Source: Ectobius pallidus | Taxonomy: Eukaryota > Arthropoda > Insecta > Blattodea > Ectobiidae | DNA length: 64,000 bases | Reading direction: 5' to 3' | NCBI GenBank assembly: GCA_964059195.1 | Contig: CAXKWD010000002.1 | Location: 53,656,923-53,720,922 of the forward strand | Part shown: positions 57,037 through 64,000 of the stretch, piece after piece | Layout of the letters: every line of letters begins with the position of its first letter | How positions within the stretch are numbered: position 1 is the stretch's first letter | Translations under genes and position numbers: made by a program | Notes under the pieces: model-generated | The model's database searches: none | Told to the model about the DNA's origin: nothing | The model's input: the letters and a program-made list of their open reading frames with translations, nothing else

Positions 57037-57054
57037 ATCCCGCTTATGACACCA
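57037..57054 (-). other. Primer-binding-site-like sequence
   Basis: On the - strand 'TGGTGTCATAAGCGGGATG' begins one base after the LTR. TGG would pair with a tRNA 3' CCA. I cannot name the tRNA by eye. Confidence 0.65.
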
Positions 57055-57055
57055 T

Positions 57056-58016
57056 TGTTGTGCCCTCGCCCAGGAGGTGGCACATGTCAGGAATATTCGA
57101 ACGATCGGCTCTACGTTCGTTATCTTCTTCTTTAATTACCTTTCATTCGTTTCTGAAATAAATATTATTTCTAACACCAACAATCATGATTTTACTCTTT
57201 TAATTATTTAACTTAAATAAAACTATTAATTCGGATGGATCAGGATCTTATACTCTCGTAAGAAAACACTTGAAATTAATTTACATATTTATTCTAAAAA
57301 TCTATAAGTGTATATGTTTCCTTGAACTTACATTTTACGGAGTTCTTCACAACCATCCTCAACTTCATGGCTTCCGTCGTCTAGCGACGTCGATGCACTT
57401 ATCAACTTCATGTAGAGTAAAAGTCTGAGTCTGAGAGTGAGGCCTATTTCGGCCAGGTTTATATAACCATCCTTGCCACACCCAAACCTCGGTCAAGAGT
57501 CGTGATCAAACAAAATAACATAAGAAAGTACTATATGCCTTTCTTGTATGCAAATCGCCTATTATTTGCATGAACACAATATGAATATTACTGAATTGAC
57601 TTAATTCAATAAAAGCTTAAATCTTGCGTTAAGCAACGGAAAATAATGACATAATTATGACCTCATCAACAACCAATAGAAACTAGTCTATTTTATCCTT
57701 ACTCAGTACTCTGTGAATAATGTTTACGCAAATGTGCTATACTTCATGTTCTGACAATGAACGTAATATAATACTTCTTTCCTTTTACAAACTGCAATCT
57801 TTGCTTTATTCATGTGACTTCTAAAGCAATATCCATAAAAGTATGTAATTGTCTTAACTTTATATTTCAACAATAAAATGTTAATCTCTTTGACCCATGC
57901 ATTGTCGTATCCTAAATTATAACATTGCTATTATAATCCGGGAGAAACAATGACAATGATTTCCGGTATAACCGTGGTATACGAAGGTATACTCAGGTAT
58001 ATACCAGGGCTCAACA
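57056..58016 (-). repeat. LTR (5' LTR in element orientation)
   Basis: Same 961-bp sequence as 48137-49097, with no difference noticed on full read-through. The TATA-like promoter region is at about 57457-57469 and would drive transcription toward lower coordinates. Confidence 0.9.
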
Positions 58017-58020
58017 GGTG

Positions 58021-59726
58021 TATAGGGCACGTTTTAAAGTATTCTAAAAACCCAATGGTAGAAAAGTCCCATTAACACCAGATTACGTCAAGATGATTTT
58101 GTGATGAGCTCCTGATTACTGTTAACTTCACGAACAGGTTGATGGATTTTGGCGGGAGTATTTGAGTTGTATAATAATCATTATTGTATCATGGATTTAC
58201 AAGAAGTGGCAATTATAATATTGATAGGCAGGGAATTAATAACTGAGTGCTAACTTTCTTATAAATCATGTTATAAGCATATTAAAATCCATAATACATC
58301 TTGGATATTTAGGTACAATATCTAAACTCAACATGCAACTATGGATAACCTGAAGTGCTGTCAGTTTCAAGATACTTGAAAAGCAACATTAATGACTAGA
58401 CTTTTATGTGATTTTTTTTTCTTTTTTCATCTTGAAAAAAAAATTAACTCATCACTTTCATTTTATAGGACTCTTTTTTCTCTTTTTTTTTAAATTTTAC
58501 TTTTATTTATTATTATTTTTTTTATTTGGACTCATACTCAGATGAAGAGCAGTACAAAGTTTTTACATGAAAATATATTCAATTTAATTACAAATGAATC
58601 CAGAAATTTGCACAATTGTGCATTTATTTATGGTAGTGGCACTTGTCGTCTGTTCCTCTATGCCTGTCATCTAAGAAGCATCGTATATAAAGTTTGAAGA
58701 GTCTGATGGCAATTGATGACTTTCATCACACAAACACCGGTGACTTTACAAACAAGCTGATGGAAATAATGGCATCGATATGATTAATCGATGACTTTAA
58801 AAAGTACCCTATGCACACTATAAGGTACAATCCACACAAACCCTTTATGCCACAATTGCTAGGAACTTTACTAAAATCAAGTAATATTGAAATCCAAGGT
58901 GTGAACTACGAGTGGTCTATGAATTAGAGTATCTGTATCGACAAGTTTATTGCAGAAGTAGTAGTTTCATAACTCCATTTCAGAATAGGTTTTTATATAT
59001 ACTCAAATTTTTAAGGAATTAAGTTGAAATACAGTGAAATTCTGATATTCAAAGAACTACACGGCATGAATAACCAGGCCACCGAATTGTCTGAGAGATT
59101 CCGAAGGGAGTTTTATTTGTTAGTAATACATCACTGTTATCACATGAAGAATTACCAACACCATGCTGTTTTGAAATTTGAATCTTAAGTTACGATAAAT
59201 CTTAAATCTTAATGCTTTGATGTGTACGAAATTGTAAAATATGTAACAACCGAACCAGTGTTCTTTTATTTCCTTACATGATGTTACAGTTTTAAAAATA
59301 TTGCCGATTTTTTTCGTGGGGGGTGTTTCAACCCCCTGAACCCTCCATACCGTACACCCATGCTTCCACACAAACACAAAGCATGAGAGAAAGTGCAACG
59401 CCAATGTAACCACTACACGGGTGTCAAGATGGATAACTATAATTAACATTAAAAACCATGTAAGTTTATAATTTTAAGGATATCACTGCATATTGCATTC
59501 TTTGCAAAGTTATAAAAATAAAGTAATCTACTTGTTCCTGCTTTGCAGTATCCTCACTTTAAAGGAAATTCCTGTTTAAGGAATACATTTTTGAGAATTT
59601 ACATTTACTCTGAAATAGTGAATTTCTAAACTATGGAACAAATTTAACTTGACAGACAAAGGAAAGATGCCTGTTTTTAATGCAGCTGTCGACTTCAAAT
59701 GAGAGGCAATCACTTGTAATCTATAC
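58021..59726. other. No gene recognised
   Basis: T-rich stretches at 58400-58560. A patch at 59305-59375 with 'ccataccgtacacccatgc' resembles the 'ggtacgcccatgg' hAT end at 9520 but lacks a partner. A 109-aa - strand frame (59120-59449) crosses it and has no family resemblance. Confidence 0.4.
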
Positions 59727-60150
59727 TAGGAGGTGCCCGTGGCTTCGCCACGATAATTCTTTTAAAAATTAAAAATTAAGAGTATAATAATTATTAAAGC
59801 ATTATATTTATTAACACTTTCACGCGAATCATTCATAAACTAAGCCATTAATAATTAATGAAACAGCTAAAATTCCTGCTTTAGAGTACATTCCACGACA
59901 TGAAAGCGCCCCCTGGGAAAACTATATCAGAATCGATTATGCAGTTCCAAAGAACCTGTGAACACATAATACGTGTTGTTTCTCAGCTGTTTATTGACTT
60001 GAATATGATGTGAATTTTATTTTATCAATTCAGTGTAATTTTCAGAAATTATATAATGTTTCAAGGGAAGGAATGGTTTGTTTGGATTATTATTATCAGC
60101 GATATTTCAAGAGATAAAACCATCAATATTTTACAGCTGTTGCCCCCGGC
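59727..60150 (+). repeat. Third copy of the dispersed '40190' family
   Basis: 'gtgcccgtggcttcgccacg' then 'gcattatatttattaacact' and 'aatgaaacagct' follow the same order as 40405-40560. Truncated at both ends relative to the 40 kb copy. Confidence 0.65.
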
Positions 60151-60767
60151 TTCGCCCGCCATTATTCATTGACTCCAGGATTTTTAAGAAAATTACACTG
60201 GTAGATTATTAAAAATGTTTGTGGTTCAGAGCTATGAAAATTGTAAGTAAAAATAAAATTAGAATATTTGTTCATTGTGTTCATTTCATTAGTCCTGATA
60301 TAATAAAGAAACGGTTTTCCTTCCTAATTTTGTAGTCGTCATGAAAGTTTAGACTGCGAGAGACAAACATCGCCGAGTATACCCGATGTCTCACGAAGTG
60401 GGCGAGCAAGCATGCTATTTAGGGCCGTTGAATTGTATAAGAGTAGATTATATCATCATAAACTCTTGGTGATGCAATATAATCACTGAACAAGTTAGCT
60501 TCTGCTTTGGATTTCTTCAATATTCTTTCTATCATTTGTTCAATGCCCTTTGTGTTCAATCACACTTGTTGTATTACTGGGTTATAAATGCTACAATTAA
60601 AAAAAAAGAACATGTTAAGTTGTGTTACTGGGTTATAAATATAATGATTTAAAAAAAATTAAGATTCTGTAAGTTAAATACATTTCTATAATTAACATTT
60701 TTAAAATCATTTATTTATTAAGTGCCAGTATGGTACTTTATGAGATTGTGTGGGGGAGGAAAAATGT

Positions 60768-61262
60768 CTGTCCGTCTGTCCGTCCGTCCGTCCGTCCGTC
60801 CGTCCGTCCGTCCGTCCGTCCGTGTGTCTGTACGCGCTCTAACTCAAATACGCTTTATCGAATTTTAATGAAACTTGGTATACGCGTTTATAATGTCCAT
60901 GGGAAGAACCCTATTGAAATTGGACCAAATCGGTTCACCGGTACCGGAGTAAAACCCAATTTAGTGTATATTTTAAAGGCACCATAACTCACATACGCTT
61001 TATCGGATTTTCATGAAACTTGGAATACCTATTTGTAATGTCCATGGGAAGATGTCTGTTGATATTGGACCAAATCGGTTTGCCGGTACCAAAATAATAC
61101 CCAATTTAGTGCCCTTTTATGGTATCATATAAGAAAAGGCGCGGTAACTCAAATACGCTTTATCGGATTTTCATGAAACTTCGTATACTTATTTATAACA
61201 ATCATGGCAATAAGCCTATTGAATTTGGACCTAATCGGTTGTCCAGTACCGAAATAAAGAGT
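60768..61262 (+). repeat. (GTCC)n array followed by three ~150-bp repeats
   Basis: About 13 GTCC units (60768-60822) precede three diverged units starting near 60838, 60983 and 61141 with 'taactcaaatacgctttatc' and containing 'catgaaacttggtata' and 'ttggaccaaatcggtt'. Non-coding. The VRPS-repeat frame is an artefact of the array. Confidence 0.8.
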
Positions 61263-61935
61263 AATTATCAGTCAAATTTATTATAATATTTTGGTTCAAT
61301 TCGAAGCATTTTGATTGGCTCGCGGCCAACCAATCAGCGGGCGAGTCCTGTAACTAAGGTCAATAACTGCGAATTTTGAAACAAGTCTTCATTTCCTGTA
61401 GAAACCTTCTATAGTAAAGGAGGATAAAAAGAAGGCACATTCTTCAAATGCAAAATCAATTTCTCGGTTCTTTCTTATAGCGTCATCAATTAATGAGAGC
61501 TTATAAAGCTTCCTTCAGTTGCTATGGACAGTTGACATCTATATGAAAAACAAATGTTCCCATATGTACGATTATAGATGAAATGCTCTTGTATAATGAC
61601 TAATTATTTTGCTAAAATTGATTACAATTGAATTAAAGCATTGAATTTTACTTCAGCCTATGTCAGATTAATAATTCCTGACCTCTTGATAAATAAAAAC
61701 ATTAAAATTTGAGAATTGGTAGGTTGGTAACGCTGCTTCAACAAATGGCCTCATCCTAATTTATCACTCAGATATCGCGAATATTATAGTACTAATTAAT
61801 TAAATAATTCAATATTGTAACATAAGAAATCTAGCAGGCACGAAATATAGCCTAATTTCGAAATACGAAGATTTTTCTTTTCTGTGAACTTACGACAAGA
61901 TAGTATTCCTTAGTATTGGACACTGTTCATTCGTA
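61263..61935. other. No feature recognised
   Basis: AT-rich sequence, short GC patch at 61320-61370. Confidence 0.4.
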
Positions 61936-62012
61936 GTGAAGTTTGGTCTTGGGGTAAGGCGATTGTCTTGTGGATCAAGAGATGTCACGTTCGAATCCAC
62001 CCTAAACCCAAT
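61936..62012 (+). pseudogene. tRNA-like SINE head
   Basis: 'tttggtcttggggtaaggc' (A-box region) and 'gtcacgttcgaatccaccc' (T arm, B box GTTCGAATCC) at tRNA-like spacing, then a T run. The acceptor ends do not pair convincingly, so a SINE head or tRNA pseudogene is likelier than a gene. Confidence 0.55.
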
Positions 62013-62589
62013 TTTTTTTTTTATTATTATAAGTTATGTTAAATTGAGTCTATTCCATTCTTGTGTTCTACTTTTGTCAATGTGCTTAAATAAGTATTAT
62101 ATTTTTCTTTTAAAAAAAACTCGGAATTCATTGTCTTTCATTGACCTACAACATCAATCCTAAAGAATGATAACATTAGCCTATAAATGTTATTTCACGA
62201 ACAGAAACTATCTTTAAAGTTATTGCGTTGCGTTAAAATTGCATAAGCCTATACTCAGAACAAAACTTCATTCCGCTAGGTGGAACTATCCTCTTCTTAT
62301 TGGTTTACTGTTCTATTTCATTGTCAATGCATTTTGTAAAATGTTTACATATTTTAAGAATTTATTATATCAGTGTATACCAATATGAATTAAGGTTAAG
62401 AATCAAACTTTAGACCTTTGTTCTTCCGTAAGCCCTAAATGAATACTGTTATAATTATACCAAATAGAATACAAATATACAATACAAATCCTATATTTTA
62501 TTTGTATAAACAGAAGGTACATTATTGTGAAATAACTGCAATTATAACTGATTTAAAAAGCATACTGGCACTTTGTTATATCAGTTTAC
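62013..62589. other. No feature recognised
   Basis: AT-rich sequence up to the LINE tail. Confidence 0.4.
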
Positions 62590-64000
62590 CTGATTTTATT
62601 TATTTATTTATTTACCCAAACTGTTACAATCCCTGAGCAACATGCTCATATTGGGACAGAAAAGATTAGAATTCAATGGCGACAACAAATTACCATATTC
62701 AATATAAAACATAGACACAAACAAATTGAAACAGAATAATACATAGCATAGTCTCACACAAAGAAAGTGGTACAAAACAAAAATATAACCTATCTTGAAA
62801 CAGACCAAAAAACATAGCTCATTAACAATTCTCAATCTCAAACTTCTTCCACGGTATTTCTTTCACCTCTCTCTTATATCTATGAATATTTGTGATTAGC
62901 TTAATATTGTCAGGAAGTTGATTATAGAGCTTAACACAATGTTTTATGATATTCTTGGTTCCATGCCGGGCAGTATTAGATGTGGATGTGTGAATGTCAA
63001 GTGGGCGTCTTAAGTTGTAATTATGTATATCAGTACAGTGTTTTAGAGAAATATTACTATGAATCCTGTGATTGATAACCTTATATATTTGAACTAGACT
63101 AGAATAAGATATTTCAAGGCGTAGGGGTAAAATTTTCAGAGAATGATACATTGCATTTCGATTGTACATATATGGAAGACAAAATAAAGTACGCAAAGAT
63201 CTATTTTGTAATACTTCTAATCTTTTTAGTAAGGTGTCAGTAGATGAAGACCAGATAATATTCATGTAAGAGAGGTTGGAATGAATGAGAGCATAATAAA
63301 GGCTTTTGCAGAGATTTGTAGGTAAACCTAAGTGTCTCAACCTATTAAATATTGAAATTATAGGGGTTAGTTTGTTATATAAATTATTAACATGTGCAGA
63401 CCAGGTGAGACAAGAATCAAGAATCAAACCTACATATTTATACAATTTAACAAATTCAACTACATTTGATCCTATAGTGATATTATAAGGTATGATAGGA
63501 ATACGAAAAAGAGAGTGAAAGAGCATTGCTTTAGTTTTCCCAGCATTTAAAGTAAGTCTATTAAGGTACAGCTACGTTACAAGTTTATTTACATCCTGTT
63601 GCATAGCAGTGATAATTTCATGTTCAGTATTACCTTTATAAAGAAGCGCTGTATCATCAGCATACAGCTTAAGGATGCCATTCAGTTCCAAACAACTAAC
63701 ATCATTAATATATGTCACAAATAATAATGGACCAAGAACTGACCCCTGAGGGACTCCTATGGTTACATTGGCAACGTTGCTGATAACATTGTTAATCTTA
63801 GTGTATTGTTTTCTATTGGTTAAGTAACTTTTGAACCAGGCTTGGCAAAGACCTCTCACACCAACCATTTCTAACTTATAGAGCAGAGCAGAGTGATCAA
63901 CAATATCAAAAGCTTTCTGCAGGTCGATAAACAGAGCTCCACCTAGACAGCCTGAATCAAGAGCATTTTGAAGGTAGTAGACAGTGTCAGTAGCAATGCT
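62590..64000 (-). mobile_element. LINE 3' half (Jockey/CR1-like), continues beyond the window
   Basis: A reverse transcriptase frame fills 62822-64000 on the - strand, followed by a 3' UTR and a TAAA-repeat tail (62596-62616). The tail and the post-RT region typical of Jockey/CR1-type LINEs define the 3' end. The 5' part lies outside. Confidence 0.85.
62822..64000 (-). pseudogene. Reverse transcriptase ORF with a single in-frame stop
   Basis: From the window edge: 'LFIDLQKAFDIVDHSALLYK' (RT motif A, FIDLQKAFD), then IGVPQGSVLGPLLF (motif B), KLYADDTALLY (motif C). A TAG stop follows at 63574-63572, then in the same frame LYLNRLTLNAGKTKAM and the thumb/post-RT region ('YVGLILDSCLTWSAHVN', RLEVLQNRSLRTL), ending at 62822. 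Only one disabling change is visible in nearly 1.2 kb, suggesting a young copy; the stop replaces a position that is often Trp. Confidence 0.85.

Larger units (their letters stand above)
48137..58016 (-). mobile_element. 9.9-kb LTR retrotransposon derivative without coding capacity
   Basis: Two direct 961-bp LTRs (48137-49097 and 57056-58016) appear identical on reading. Both begin TGTTG and end CAACA. The flank 'ggtg' is repeated (48133-48136 and 58017-58020), a 4-bp target duplication as in Ty3/gypsy-type integration. Orientation is - strand: a purine tract precedes the LTR at 49098, and a TGG-starting primer site follows the LTR at 57055. The 7958-bp interior has no open frame longer than about 100 codons and no gag, protease, RT or integrase motif. 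It fits a large retrotransposon derivative mobilised in trans. Confidence 0.9.

Noticed and set aside
59120..59449. 109-aa frame on the - strand as an IARS2 exon
   Set aside because: No resemblance to IleRS sequence and no matching splice phase.
60730..60987. Ser-Val-Arg-Pro repeat protein
   Set aside because: Artefact of the GTCC tetranucleotide array.

Overview
This is eukaryotic nuclear DNA, AT-rich and intron-rich, probably from an arthropod and plausibly a hemimetabolous insect with a large, repeat-laden genome. That assignment rests on the repeat types (hAT, Penelope-like, P-element-like, Jockey-like LINEs, tRNA-derived SINEs) and on heavy use of the word TAGGCCTA; it is an inference, not a database result. 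Only three host-gene signals are convincing, and most of the window is transposable-element (TE) sequence of very different ages.

Host genes. (1) A 3'-terminal coding exon of an unidentified + strand gene lies at 108-334. (2) A + strand gene set carries THAP zinc-finger exons. Module A has exons 13556-13623 and 13750-13945, module B is 15903-16211, and module C has exons 16478-16551 and 16650-16905. Far downstream are five phase-compatible exons (25020-25113, 25584-25687, 26940-27582, 28640-28758, 31482-31607) encoding a basic, proline/serine-rich tail and a C-terminal coiled coil. (3) The last two coding exons of mitochondrial isoleucyl-tRNA synthetase (IARS2) lie on the - strand (46746-46930 and 44502-44714), including the C-terminal CxxC...CxxC zinc motif. 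The THAP gene and IARS2 converge.

The most interesting region is 13.5-20.8 kb. Module C runs directly into a decayed P-element/THAP9-like transposase. It has a coiled-coil exon with an early stop, then frame-shifted blocks with the family's recognisable motifs up to about 20.8 kb. The fossil is interrupted by a 563-bp MITE and a 5'-truncated LINE. It sits between THAP modules A/B and the 3' exons of the putative host THAP gene. THAP A and C share the same intron position, so the locus may show a P-type transposase beside, and perhaps feeding, a host THAP gene.

Mobile-element layout: tRNA-like foldback SINE (1.15-1.41 kb); LINE remnants (3.2-3.8, 5.8-6.4 kb); nested hATs (8.37-9.75 kb); a 3.46-kb TIR element ending about 140 bp upstream of THAP-A; hAT (14.4-15.5 kb); foldback MITE (20.85-21.55 kb); Penelope-like element with GIY-YIG nuclease (23.8-24.6 kb) and a decayed relative (30.0-30.6 kb); hAT with a 70-bp tandem array (33.1-35.0 kb); MITE (35.5 kb); full-length SINE (36.9-37.2 kb); SINE/LINE junction (37.6-37.9 kb); hAT transposase pseudogene (38.5-39.7 kb); a dispersed family (40.2-41.3 kb); mariner-type MITE (42.3-42.9 kb); LINE with nested hAT MITE inside the last IARS2 intron (44.7-45.7 kb); a 9.9-kb LTR element with apparently identical 961-bp LTRs and no long ORF (48.1-58.0 kb); and a fairly intact LINE reverse transcriptase running off the right edge (62.6-64.0 kb).
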